Part shown: positions 1-7,588 of the stretch, piece after piece
Layout of the letters: the number at the start of each line of letters is the position of its first letter
Numbering within the stretch: position 1 is the stretch's first letter
NCBI GenBank assembly: GCA_003525045.1
Contig: DQGF01000365.1
Span: forward strand, 1,450 to 9,534
Length of the DNA: 8,085 nucleotides
Origin: Pseudomonas sp.
GTDB lineage: Bacteria; Pseudomonadota; Gammaproteobacteria; Pseudomonadales; Pseudomonadaceae
Direction of reading: 5' to 3'
Translations under genes and position numbers: made by a program
The notes under the pieces: generated by a model
Told to the model about the DNA's origin: nothing
Database searches by the model: none
What the model saw: the letters and a program-made list of their open reading frames with translations, nothing else

Positions 1-262
1 GCACCGCCCCCAGCCGCTCTCGGCTCGCCAGCGGATCTGGATGTACCGCTTTATCGAGTTCATCGGCCGCTGGTCGATGCTGGATATCTTTGTGATCGCC
101 ATCCTGGTGGCGGTTGTGAATTTCGGACGGCTTGCCAGCGTCGAAGCCAATCTTGGCGCCATCGCTTTCGCCAGTGTGGTGATTCTGACGATGCTTGCCG
201 CCGTTACTTTCGATCCCCGACTGATTTGGGATAACACGGAGTCGGATGACGACCATGACTGA
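1..262 (+). CDS. pqiA: PqiA/LetA-family inner-membrane protein, C-terminal end (partial)
   Basis: This is the last 86 or so residues of a gene that begins before the window, read in the frame whose first full codon is at base 2 and ending in TGA at 260-262. The visible part contains the segment GRWSMLDIFVIAILVAVVNF, typical of the C-terminal half of PqiA/YebS (LetA) proteins. There are two hydrophobic helices, one in that segment and one around AIAFASVVILTMLAAVTF, then a short polar, acidic tail. Family members are multi-pass inner-membrane proteins that pair with an MCE protein to move lipids between the inner and outer membranes. The next gene starts before this one stops, so the two are translationally coupled. 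The partner's architecture (many MCE units, no needle) fits LetA (YebS) at least as well as PqiA itself. The family call is firm; the PqiA versus LetA label is not. Confidence 0.88.
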   Translation, partial: HRPQPLSARQRIWMYRFIEFIGRWSMLDIFVIAILVAVVNFGRLASVEANLGAIAFASVVILTMLAAVTFDPRLIWDNTESDDDHD

Positions 263-2558
263 TTTGCCTACAGCGAAAACCCGACCGGCCTCGAATTGGT
301 CCGCTATCTGGGTGTTGCCCCTGATCGCCTTGATCATCGGTGGCTGGCTTGGCTGGCGTGCCTACAACGAGACCGGCATCGAGATTCAGGTGCGTTTCGA
401 CAGCGGTGAAGGCATCCAGGCCAACAAGACCGAGGTCGTCTACAAAGGCATGTCCGTCGGTAAGGTGAAAACCCTCAAACTCGACGACGAAGGCGCCTCC
501 AAGGGCGTTATCGCCACCGTCGAAATGAACAAGGACGTTGAGCAATACCTAAGGACCAGCACACGCTTCTGGCTGGTCAAGCCGAGCGTGACCCTGGCCG
601 GTATCACCGGCCTGGAAACCCTGGTTTCGGGTAACTACGTCGCGATCAGCCCGGGTGAAGGCGAGCCGACTCGCAAGTTCAAGGCGCTCGCCGAAGAACC
701 GCCGCTATCCGACGCCCAGCCCGGTCTGCACCTGACCATCAAGGCCGATCGTCTCGGCTCGCTGAACCGTGGCAGCCCGGTGTTCTACAAGCAGATCAGG
801 GTCGGCCAGATCAAAAGCTACCTGCTGTCCGAAGATCAAGGCACCGTTGAACTCAAAGTCTTTATCGAACCCACCTACGCCAAGCTGGTGCGCAAACACA
901 CGCGTTTCTGGAATGCCAGCGGCATCAGCATCGACGCCAACCTGTCGGGCGTGAAGGTGCGCAGCGAGTCCCTTGCCAGCATCGTCGCCGGCGGCATCGC
1001 GTTCGCCACGCCGGAAAATCGCAAGGACAGCCCGGCCACCGATCCGAGCCTGCCGTTCCGTCTCTACGAAGACTTCGATGCCGCTGCCGCCGGTATTCGG
1101 GTCAAGGTCAAACTCAGTGACTTCGAGGGCCTGCAAGCCGGTCGCACGCCAGTGATGTACAAAGGCATTCAGGTCGGCACGCTGAAAGCGTTGAAGATCG
1201 ATCCGGATCTGTCCGCCGCCAGTGCCGAGTTGACCCTTGATCCCCTGGCCGAGGATTACTTGGTTGAGGGCACTCAGTTCTGGGTGGTCAAACCGTCGAT
1301 CTCCCTCGCCGGTATCACCGGCCTGGAAGCCCTGGTCAAAGGTAACTACATTGCGGTGCGCCCCGGCGATAAGGGCGCCGCACCGCAACGCGAATTCGTG
1401 GCACGGCCCAAGGCGCCGCCGCTCGACTTGCGTTCGCCGGGGCTGCACCTGGTGCTGTTCACCGAAAACCTGGGTTCGCTGGACGTCGGGAGCCCGATTC
1501 TCTACAAACAGGTCAAGGTCGGTTCGGTCCAGAGCTATCAATTCTCGCGGACCAAAAAGCAGTTGGTGATCGGCGTACACATCGAGAAGGAATACGAAGG
1601 CCTGGTCAACGCTTCGACCAGGTTCTGGAACGCCAGCGGCATTACGCTCACGGGTGGGCTGACCGGTGGAATCCAGGTCAAAAGTGAATCGCTGCAAAGC
1701 CTGATGGCTGGCGGTATCGCCTTCGAAACGCCGCTGGCAACGGCGCCATTGCAGAAGCGGATTCCGCGGTTCCGTCTGCACGCAAACCATGAAGAAGCCA
1801 ATCAGAAAGGCACTGTGGTAACGATCAAAGTGGATCGCGCCGATGGCTTGCGTAGCGGCACGCCGATTCGTTTCAAAGGTCTTGATGTCGGCAAGATTGA
1901 AGACGTCGACCTCAGCGATGACCTGCAATCGGTGCTGCTGACGGCACGCATTACTGAAGTGCCGGAGCGTATCGCCCGGGCTGGCAGTCAGTTCTGGGTG
2001 GTCAAGCCTGAACTGGGTCTGATCAAGACCTCCAACCTTGAAACCCTGGTCACCGGGCAGTACATCGAAGTGCAGCCGGCTGCGAAAAACCTGGGCCCGC
2101 AAAAGAACTTCGTGGCCCTGGCCAATCCGCCGGAAGCCGCCAAGCAGGAAGCCGGCTTGAGCCTGGTCTTGAGCGCTGCCCGCCGTGGTTCGCTGAAAAC
2201 CGGTGTGCCGGTGACGTATCGCGAAATCACCGTAGGCAAGGTGACGGGGTATGAACTGGGTCAGACCGCTGATCGTGTATTGGTGCGGATTTTGATCGAG
2301 CCGAAATACGCGCCATTGGTACGCAGCGGCACGCGTTTCTGGAACTCCAGTGGCTTCGGTTTCGACTACGGCTTGTTCAAAGGCGCGACGATGCGTACCG
2401 AATCGCTGGAGACGCTGATTCAGGGTGGAATCGCTTTCGCCACGCCGGACGGTGAGCGCATGGGCAGTCCGGCGCGACCCGAGCAGACGTTCCCGCTGTT
2501 CGACAACTTCGAAGAGGAATGGCTGACCTGGGCGCCGAAGATTTCGATCGGTAAGTAG
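246..2558 (+). CDS. pqiB: PqiB/LetB-type MCE-domain intermembrane lipid transport protein
   Basis: A 770-residue protein anchored by one N-terminal transmembrane helix (about residues 18-37, WSAIWVLPLIALIIGGWLGW), with the rest predicted periplasmic. Six MCE units follow, starting near residues 44, 160, 283, 399, 522 and 637. Each begins with a strand and a G(S/T)PV.YK-like turn followed by VG(K/Q/S/T). Units 1, 3 and 5 end in FW.VKP...GNY-like sequence; units 2, 4 and 6 end in TRFWN.SG...ESL....GGIAFATP. MCE proteins stack hexameric rings into a hydrophobic tunnel for phospholipids across the periplasm. E. coli PqiB has three MCE domains plus a long C-terminal needle, and LetB (YebT) has seven without one. 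This protein ends about 36 residues after unit 6 and so is LetB-like. The start overlaps pqiA by 17 bases. A GGAG at 238-241 lies only 4 bases before this ATG, and a second in-frame ATG at 255 is an alternative that would shorten the protein by three residues. Confidence 0.93.
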   Translation: MTTMTDLPTAKTRPASNWSAIWVLPLIALIIGGWLGWRAYNETGIEIQVRFDSGEGIQANKTEVVYKGMSVGKVKTLKLDDEGASKGVIATVEMNKDVEQYLRTSTRFWLVKPSVTLAGITGLETLVSGNYVAISPGEGEPTRKFKALAEEPPLSDAQPGLHLTIKADRLGSLNRGSPVFYKQIRVGQIKSYLLSEDQGTVELKVFIEPTYAKLVRKHTRFWNASGISIDANLSGVKVRSESLASIVAGGIAFATPENRKDSPATDPSLPFRLYEDFDAAAAGIRVKVKLSDFEGLQAGRTPVMYKGIQVGTLKALKIDPDLSAASAELTLDPLAEDYLVEGTQFWVVKPSISLAGITGLEALVKGNYIAVRPGDKGAAPQREFVARPKAPPLDLRSPGLHLVLFTENLGSLDVGSPILYKQVKVGSVQSYQFSRTKKQLVIGVHIEKEYEGLVNASTRFWNASGITLTGGLTGGIQVKSESLQSLMAGGIAFETPLATAPLQKRIPRFRLHANHEEANQKGTVVTIKVDRADGLRSGTPIRFKGLDVGKIEDVDLSDDLQSVLLTARITEVPERIARAGSQFWVVKPELGLIKTSNLETLVTGQYIEVQPAAKNLGPQKNFVALANPPEAAKQEAGLSLVLSAARRGSLKTGVPVTYREITVGKVTGYELGQTADRVLVRILIEPKYAPLVRSGTRFWNSSGFGFDYGLFKGATMRTESLETLIQGGIAFATPDGERMGSPARPEQTFPLFDNFEEEWLTWAPKISIGK
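375..2447 (+). repeat. Three tandem copies of a two-MCE module inside pqiB
   Basis: The coding sequence contains three successive modules beginning at codons 44, 283 and 522, so the first boundaries are both exactly 239 residues apart. Each module is an odd-type MCE unit followed by an even-type unit. Even units start at residues 160, 399 and 637. Similarity is still visible in the DNA between modules 1 and 2: the stretch encoding AGITGLE is almost identical at about 597-617 and 1308-1328. Module 3 has diverged more, with LGLIKTSNLETL replacing the VTLAGITGLETL of module 1. This is seen directly by aligning the translation to itself; duplication of a paired module is the inferred cause. Confidence 0.85.
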
Positions 2559-2590
2559 CAGGCAATTATTTGGCTGTCTGTGATGCCGCC

Positions 2591-2684
2591 TTCGCGAGCA
2601 GGTTCGCTCCCACAAGGGGATAGGCTGCGTATGCAGAATTTGTGACCAGCACCGATCCAATGTGAGAGCGAGCCTGCTCGCGAA
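2591..2684. repeat. Inverted pair of REP sequences (REPIN)
   Basis: Two 24-base REP elements face each other at 2591-2614 and 2661-2684. The second, reverse-complemented, matches the first at 22 of 24 positions. The core is TTCGCGAGCAGG followed by a TCGCT-containing half, the common REP type of fluorescent pseudomonads. The second copy folds perfectly (GCGAG at 2668-2672, loop CCTG, CTCGC at 2677-2681). About 46 bases of unique sequence lie between the copies. Such elements are non-autonomous and mobilised in trans by RAYT transposases, none of which is encoded here. It sits in the gap between two convergent transcription units, the usual place for REP elements. Confidence 0.9.
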
Positions 2685-2725
2685 GAGGCCCTGAAGAACG
2701 CTGAAAGAACCTGCTAGACGTCCAC

Positions 2726-2761
2726 AAAAAAGGCCGCGATCCATTGGATTGCGGCCTTTTT
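2726..2761. terminator. Bidirectional intrinsic terminator between pqiB and mksB
   Basis: A 16-base stem is flanked by A and T runs. The left arm AAAAAGGCCGCGATCC (2727-2742) pairs with GGATTGCGGCCTTTTT (2746-2761) around a 3-base ATT loop, with a single G-U wobble. With A's on the left and T's on the right, either strand gives a GC hairpin followed by a U tract, so it can end both pqiB and mksB transcripts. It lies 22 bases beyond the mksB stop codon. Confidence 0.92.
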
Positions 2762-2782
2762 ATTGGCTTGAGTTAAGTCAAA

Positions 2783-5623
2783 TCAGACCGCATCCAGCTC
2801 CGGTTCATCGGCTTCGACAATAACTGCTGGCTTCACCTCATCATGCCGACGAATGTACTTCCAGTCCGCCTCGTCAATGTAGATCCCGTTCGGCCCGCTA
2901 CCCCCTTCCAGGTCAATGGCAACACTGGCGCAAACCTGCGGTTTCACACTGGCCAAAATCGGCACGAAGCCCAGTTGCAGACTGGTTTCCAGCAGTGCGG
3001 CCTGGTTCTTCTCATCGATGTCCGCCGCCTCGTCGAGGTAGTACGGCAGGCGCACGCGACCGGCCTGGTCGCGGTCCATCAAGTGCAGTAACAAGTACAT
3101 GTTGGTCAGCGCTTTGATGGTCATGGTGGTGCCGTTGGACGCCGCACCGTCGATGTCGGTGTGAATCACTGGCTGACCGTTGACCTTGGTGATCTCGAAC
3201 GCCAGTTCGAACAAGTCCTTGAGCCCGAGCTGGTTGTGGTTTGCCGCCACCAGTCGCGCCAGGTATTCCTTGGCTTCTTCGTTCTTGTTGTCCTGATCGG
3301 CGCTTTGGTTCAGATCGAAGACGGAAAGGGTTTCGCCTTCTTCGTACTGGCCGGCGCTGTGAATGATCTGGTCGATGTGCTTGAGCGCTTCCTTGTTCGG
3401 CGCAAGCACGATGCGGAAACTCTGCAGGTTGGACACCTGACGCTTGTTGATCTCGCGGTTGAACAGGGCCAGTTGGTGCTCGAGGCTGTCGTAATCACTG
3501 CGGATGTTGCGCAGGGTCCGGGCGATGTCGGTGACCGCCGCACGGCGCGCCTTGCCGAGGGTCAGAGCTTCGTCGGTGCGGTGCGCGTACGCGTTGATCA
3601 GTAGTTGCAGGCGACGCTCCATGTCGTCTTCGCTGTCGAACTTGGCCACGCCCTTGAGTCGAACCTGAGCGTAGAGCGCCTCGATCTGACCATCGCTGCG
3701 CTGTAAACCCTGCCAGCTGTCCTGATAGTCGTTGAGCAGTGGCAGCAGGTTATCCATGGAGTCGTCGACCGGGTCCATGAACGGCATGCCGAACGGCAGG
3801 TCGGCCGGCAACAGCTGACGGCGGCGCAGGGCGTCGTCGAGGGTGCGTTGCTTGGCCTCCATGTCGCCGATCTGCCGGCCAACCAATTGCAGCTTGGCCG
3901 ACAGTTGCTGGACGCGCTCGGTGAAGGCATCGCTGGAACGCTTCAACTCGTCCTGAGCCGCTTCCAGTTGCGCCAGCTGCTCCAGCTTGTCGCCTTCCTC
4001 GGCGCTCAGGGTTTGTGCGCGACGGAAATCTTCCAGGGCTTTCTGCGCGTCCAGCACTTGCTGGTACAGGGCTTCGGTCTGGGTCTTGCTGGCCGCGCGG
4101 TCGGCGGCCACGGCCTGTTGGGTTTTCAGTTGCTTGAGTTCTTTGTCCAGGCGCTCTTTCTGATCGCGCAACGCGGCGCGGTCAGCCAGGGCTTGCAGGG
4201 CAGGAGGTTCGATGTGCGACAGGTCGATGGACAGGCCCGGTACTTCGAAGCGTTCGCCTTTGAAACCGTCGAGGATCAGTTCCAAGGATTTGACCCATGC
4301 ACCGTCCTCATCCAGCGTGATGCCATGCTCACCCAGCGGCAGGCTGAACAATGCGCTGTTGAACAGGCGCATCAGCCGTTCGACATCCTGTTGCGAGAAC
4401 TCTTCGCGCAGACGGGCGTAGCTGTTGTTGTCGGCGTGATCGAGTTGCTGCTTGACCGACTTCAGGCGTTTTTCCAGATCCCGCAGACGTTCTTCGAGGT
4501 CTTCAGCGCTGAACTGTCGCGACTGCGCCAGTGCGCCGGCGAGTTCATCGTGCGCATCCTTGGCCGCGAGCAGTTGCTGCTCAAGGACCTTGACGTCATC
4601 GACCAGAGCGAAGCGATGCTTGAGCACCGACAATTCGCCGAGCCAGCGCTGGATGCCGGCGATTTCCCGCTCCAGGCGCATCAGCTCCTGAGTGCCGCCG
4701 CGCTGATCGTTTTGCAGGGCATCCTGCTCGTGGCGGTAGTGCTCGGCCTGAATCGTCAGCTCTTCCTTGCGCGCACTGGCGTAATCGGACCAGGTGCCGA
4801 GCAGGGAATCGAGCAGGGGTGACAGACGGTGCAATTTGCCGCGCAGGATCTCCCGTTGTTTCACGCCGTTGGCCAAGGCCTCAACCAAAGGACCGGCTGC
4901 GACCAGCGAGTGGTAGTCCTGCTCCATGCGCCGTACATCGCGGAAGGCCTCTTCGCACGCGGCAATGTAATCGACGCTGCCGGACCGCAAGCTGTGTTCG
5001 AAGGCATCGAGGAACAGCTGCTTGAGCTTGGCCGCGGTGATTTCGCGCATGTGCAGCAGGTTGATGAACAACGCGCGGAAAGTCTTCAGGCTCTGCTCGC
5101 TGGTGGAGCGCAGCGGGATCAGCGTCAGGTCCAGCGGGATCGAGGTGTGACCGCCGACCAACAAGCGCCGCAGTTCATCCGGCTTGAGCTCGTAGGCTTT
5201 CAGGCCTTCGCGTTCAAGGTTGGTGAACAGCTCTTTCTGGCGCAGGCAGGTGTCGTTTTTCTGGTAGTGGGCCAGATCCAGTTTGCCGGCGTAGGCAAAG
5301 AACTGGTGACCGAAACCGCCACCCGGGCCGCGACCGACCACGCCGATCACGTGCGGGCCGTGGGGCAGCGAGACTTCCACCAGGATGTAACTGGTGTCCG
5401 AGGCGAAGTAGAAACGCCGGGATTGTTCCAGGCTGTACTTGCCGAAACTCATGTCCGACATGCGCGCCAGGATCGGGAACTGCAAGGCGTTGATCGACGC
5501 GGATTTACCGAGGTTGTTCGCGCCGTAAACCGACAACGGTTCTTCCAGCGGGAACAGGCCGAGGCTGTAACCGGCGGTGTTCAAAAGGGCGAAGCGGCGA
5601 ATGCCGTAGCGTTCCTTGCTCAT
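2783..5623 (-). CDS. mksB: MksB, SMC-like ATPase of the MksBEF condensin
   Basis: A 946-residue SMC/MukB-type ATPase, the motor of the MksBEF condensin that loops and compacts DNA. The head is split between the two ends. Walker A is GANNLGKS at residues 34-41. Near the C-terminus there is a signature-like SNGTTMTIKAL from 829, and Walker B LPYYLDEA with the catalytic acidic pair D864-E865. Charged, heptad-like coiled coils cover about 230-410 and 480-740. The compact, less charged stretch at about 413-475 is the best candidate for the hinge, and a proline-rich break near 600-615 interrupts the second arm. Relatives are the MksB/JetC ATPases. The start overlaps the mksE stop as ATGA (5620-5623) and has a good ribosome-binding site. 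It is the last gene of the operon and is followed by a terminator. ATPase assignment is firm; the MksB name rests on the gene set and architecture. Confidence 0.92.
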   Translation of the reverse strand: MSKERYGIRRFALLNTAGYSLGLFPLEEPLSVYGANNLGKSASINALQFPILARMSDMSFGKYSLEQSRRFYFASDTSYILVEVSLPHGPHVIGVVGRGPGGGFGHQFFAYAGKLDLAHYQKNDTCLRQKELFTNLEREGLKAYELKPDELRRLLVGGHTSIPLDLTLIPLRSTSEQSLKTFRALFINLLHMREITAAKLKQLFLDAFEHSLRSGSVDYIAACEEAFRDVRRMEQDYHSLVAAGPLVEALANGVKQREILRGKLHRLSPLLDSLLGTWSDYASARKEELTIQAEHYRHEQDALQNDQRGGTQELMRLEREIAGIQRWLGELSVLKHRFALVDDVKVLEQQLLAAKDAHDELAGALAQSRQFSAEDLEERLRDLEKRLKSVKQQLDHADNNSYARLREEFSQQDVERLMRLFNSALFSLPLGEHGITLDEDGAWVKSLELILDGFKGERFEVPGLSIDLSHIEPPALQALADRAALRDQKERLDKELKQLKTQQAVAADRAASKTQTEALYQQVLDAQKALEDFRRAQTLSAEEGDKLEQLAQLEAAQDELKRSSDAFTERVQQLSAKLQLVGRQIGDMEAKQRTLDDALRRRQLLPADLPFGMPFMDPVDDSMDNLLPLLNDYQDSWQGLQRSDGQIEALYAQVRLKGVAKFDSEDDMERRLQLLINAYAHRTDEALTLGKARRAAVTDIARTLRNIRSDYDSLEHQLALFNREINKRQVSNLQSFRIVLAPNKEALKHIDQIIHSAGQYEEGETLSVFDLNQSADQDNKNEEAKEYLARLVAANHNQLGLKDLFELAFEITKVNGQPVIHTDIDGAASNGTTMTIKALTNMYLLLHLMDRDQAGRVRLPYYLDEAADIDEKNQAALLETSLQLGFVPILASVKPQVCASVAIDLEGGSGPNGIYIDEADWKYIRRHDEVKPAVIVEADEPELDAV

Positions 5624-6321
5624 GCGTCGGTCTCCTGTTCTTCGACAATGGCGCGGGCCAGGGCGTCTTCTTCGCTTTCTTGCGCGAAGTCACTGAGGTC
5701 CAGCGGGTCATCGGTTTCCAACAGCTTTTCGTCGCTGTCGTCATCGATCAGCACCGGTGCCGGCAATGGCAGGACACTGTGCAGGCTGGCCGCCAGATCG
5801 CGATCCTGTTGCACCGACAGGCACACATCAAGGAAACGGTGCATCGGCGGCAGGAAACGGTAGATGCCGTTTTCTTCGCCGGCGAAACCAAGCTGGGTCA
5901 TGCGGCGCATGATTTTTTCTTCAAGTTCTTCAACGGTCTGCACTTCGGCCTGAATGAACAGGTCGCGGTACTTTTCCAGCAGCGACGGCAATTCATCGCG
6001 ACCGAGGCTGCCACCGTCGAGCACGGCAACCGGGTCGCGGCCCTGGTCGGCCAGATGCTCGACGAGGATGAAGGTGAACAGCGCCAGGCGTTGCGCTGTC
6101 TTGTTCACCGCCGCCGCGGCGAGGTCCGGCACAAAGTAGTAGAAGCCACGGGTGTCGCAGACCAGTTCAAAGCCCAACGCCCTGAACAGCGTGCGGTACT
6201 GGTCCTGGAAGTTCGACAATTGCGCGTACAGCTCGGGATCGCGACGGCTGACGTGGTAGCCCTTGAACAGCTCGCGAAAGATCGGCGCCAGCTGAGACAG
6301 TTCGGATAGATCAAGATGCAT
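5620..6321 (-). CDS. mksE: MksE, small subunit of the MksBEF condensin
   Basis: A 233-residue protein beginning MHLDLSELSQLAPIFRELF, in the middle position of the operon where MksE/JetB subunits lie. MksE binds the kleisin-like MksF and helps it regulate the MksB ATPase. The body reads as winged-helix-like (helix-rich N-terminal part with FRALGFELVCDTRGFYYFVPD, then ERYRDL-type helices and NGIYRFLPPMHRFLDVCL). The last 41 residues are strongly acidic, 18 Asp/Glu against 2 basic, probably a disordered tail. The ATG at 6321 is chosen because an upstream in-frame start at 6402 would add 27 low-complexity residues read out of the mksF coding sequence. With this start it overlaps mksF by 11 bases, with GCGAG 8 bases upstream as a weak ribosome-binding site. 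Confidence 0.88.
   Translation of the reverse strand: MHLDLSELSQLAPIFRELFKGYHVSRRDPELYAQLSNFQDQYRTLFRALGFELVCDTRGFYYFVPDLAAAAVNKTAQRLALFTFILVEHLADQGRDPVAVLDGGSLGRDELPSLLEKYRDLFIQAEVQTVEELEEKIMRRMTQLGFAGEENGIYRFLPPMHRFLDVCLSVQQDRDLAASLHSVLPLPAPVLIDDDSDEKLLETDDPLDLSDFAQESEEDALARAIVEEQETDA
5632..5636 (-). promoter_or_regulatory. Ribosome-binding site of mksB
   Basis: AGGAG on the minus strand lies 8 bases before the mksB ATG and inside the 3' end of mksE. It is the strongest Shine-Dalgarno sequence of the operon and confirms the start at 5623. With the 4-base overlap it suggests that the ATPase is made by coupled translation as well as direct initiation. Confidence 0.8.
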
Positions 6322-7588
6322 GTGGGGTGCTCGCAGAATCCTCGGAGGCGCTGTCGCGGGCCGAGAGCAGGGCGAAAGAGCGCAGGCTGACCTGGTGCTC
6401 ATGAGTGTGGTAATCGCGGCGTTCCAGACGCTCGCGCTTGAAACGTTTTTCCCGCGACAGGCGCGAGAACCAATAGAGCAATTCGTCGGTGGCGCCGTCC
6501 GGCTCCTGCTCCAGCAGCCAGGTCATCAGGTCCGGCATCGGCAGGGCGTCTGCGCAGCGTTCGAGCATTTCCCGAACCGTACGTGGTGCGCGCGGTGCTT
6601 CGCCTTCCTGGGTTTTGTGGGCCTTGGGGAAACGCGCCGGTTTCGGCTCGAAACGGGCCAATGCGTAAACGTAGGCTTCAACCTGACTGGCGCTGCCGAG
6701 GAAGGTGCTTTGCGGGCGAGTGAACATCGGCATCGCCGCTTGTGGCACCGCATCGATGCCTTTGCGCCGGATGGCCGCCAGGGCCAGTGCCGCGCCACGG
6801 GTCACGGCATTGTGCCGGCGGGCCTCTTCACGCAGCGGCAGCAGCAATTCTCGGGCATGACGCAGGGTCAGCTGGGCGCTGGTCTGCATTTCGAGGATGC
6901 GCGCGTGGGTGCGCAGCAACATGTCGTCATCGACCAGGTGCCCGAGACGCTGTTGTTCGGTGAGCATCTTCAGCAGGACGTTTTCGACCTTGCGCACACC
7001 TTGTTCGAAGGCCCCGTCGGCGTTCACCAACTGGATCATCGGCTCGACGTATTCATCCCAGGTCGCCAGCACTTCAGCGTAACGCTGACGTAGCGGAATC
7101 TGCCGGTCGCTGGTCTTGGCGCGTTCGGCGACGGCCACCAGGGCCTGTTCGTCATTGGCAAGCTTCTTCAATACGTCCCGTACGCGCATGTCGAGCAGGC
7201 GCAACTGGCGCGCCAGATCGTTGCCGTCGCGGATGTCGAAGGCGTCCTGGATGTAGCCGGCCAGACGCTCGAGATGGCGTAGATAGGCTTCGATTTCCAG
7301 GCACAGGCCCAAGCGGTGTTCACGGCGCAGGTAAGCGAGGAAATCGTGAATCTGCGCGTTGAGCTCGAAACGGTTCGGGCTTTTCGCCACGGGAACCAGA
7401 ATGTCGAGGCGAATCCACACGTCCAGCAGGCTGGTGATGTCCTGCGGCGTACTGTCGAGTTGCTGGGCGGCCAGCTGTGAACGCAATTCGTTGAGGCTCA
7501 GGGTGCCTTGGTCGAAGTGCTCGCACAGTGGCTCCAGAAGTGCCCAGTGTTCAGCGAGGGCGCGCAAGACGCGCTTGGGTTCGATCAT
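6311..7588 (-). CDS. mksF: MksF, kleisin-like subunit of the MksBEF condensin
   Basis: A 425-residue protein from the ATG at 7588 (MIEPKRVLRALAEHWALLEPL), first gene of the mksFEB operon. MksF is the MukF-like kleisin that bridges the MksB heads and carries MksE. An N-terminal winged-helix region spans about 1-80 (including TSLLDVWIRLDILVPV), followed by a long helical middle to about 290. After a Pro/Lys-rich linker near 315-340 comes a C-terminal winged-helix-like region (TVREMLERCADALPMPDLM onward) ending in a Ser-rich tail. Jet/Wadjet homologues of this subunit are called JetA. An in-frame GTG at 7654 would add 22 residues beginning MNRIGLDAVQ. Neither start has a good ribosome-binding site; the ATG is preferred because the recognisable fold begins there. 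The stop lies inside the start of mksE. Confidence 0.87.
   Translation of the reverse strand: MIEPKRVLRALAEHWALLEPLCEHFDQGTLSLNELRSQLAAQQLDSTPQDITSLLDVWIRLDILVPVAKSPNRFELNAQIHDFLAYLRREHRLGLCLEIEAYLRHLERLAGYIQDAFDIRDGNDLARQLRLLDMRVRDVLKKLANDEQALVAVAERAKTSDRQIPLRQRYAEVLATWDEYVEPMIQLVNADGAFEQGVRKVENVLLKMLTEQQRLGHLVDDDMLLRTHARILEMQTSAQLTLRHARELLLPLREEARRHNAVTRGAALALAAIRRKGIDAVPQAAMPMFTRPQSTFLGSASQVEAYVYALARFEPKPARFPKAHKTQEGEAPRAPRTVREMLERCADALPMPDLMTWLLEQEPDGATDELLYWFSRLSREKRFKRERLERRDYHTHEHQVSLRSFALLSARDSASEDSASTPHAS

Noticed and set aside
705..2744. A 679-codon open frame on the minus strand opposite pqiB
   Set aside because: It is an antisense shadow of a GC-rich gene. The composition is rich in Arg, Gln and His without any recognisable domain, and it runs through the REP pair and the terminator, while the plus strand encodes clear MCE repeats.
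3749..3757. A second DnaA-box-like sequence, TTATCCATG
   Set aside because: It mismatches the consensus at the end and lies within mksB coding sequence, with no reason to act as a site.
3848..4822. A 324-codon open frame on the plus strand opposite mksB
   Set aside because: It is complementary to the coiled-coil codons of mksB, which gives a Gln/Leu-rich artefact. There is no ribosome-binding site, domain or operon context.
4829..5863. A 344-codon open frame on the plus strand opposite mksB and mksE
   Set aside because: It spans the junction of two real genes on the other strand and has no recognisable domain.
6322..6402. N-terminal extension of mksE to the upstream start at 6402
   Set aside because: It would overlap mksF by 92 bases and adds a Pro/Ala/Arg-rich segment read out of frame from mksF; the ATG at 6321 gives the recognisable N-terminus.
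6320..7093. A 257-codon open frame on the plus strand opposite mksF
   Set aside because: It is a shadow frame against a well-supported kleisin-like gene and shows no family features.
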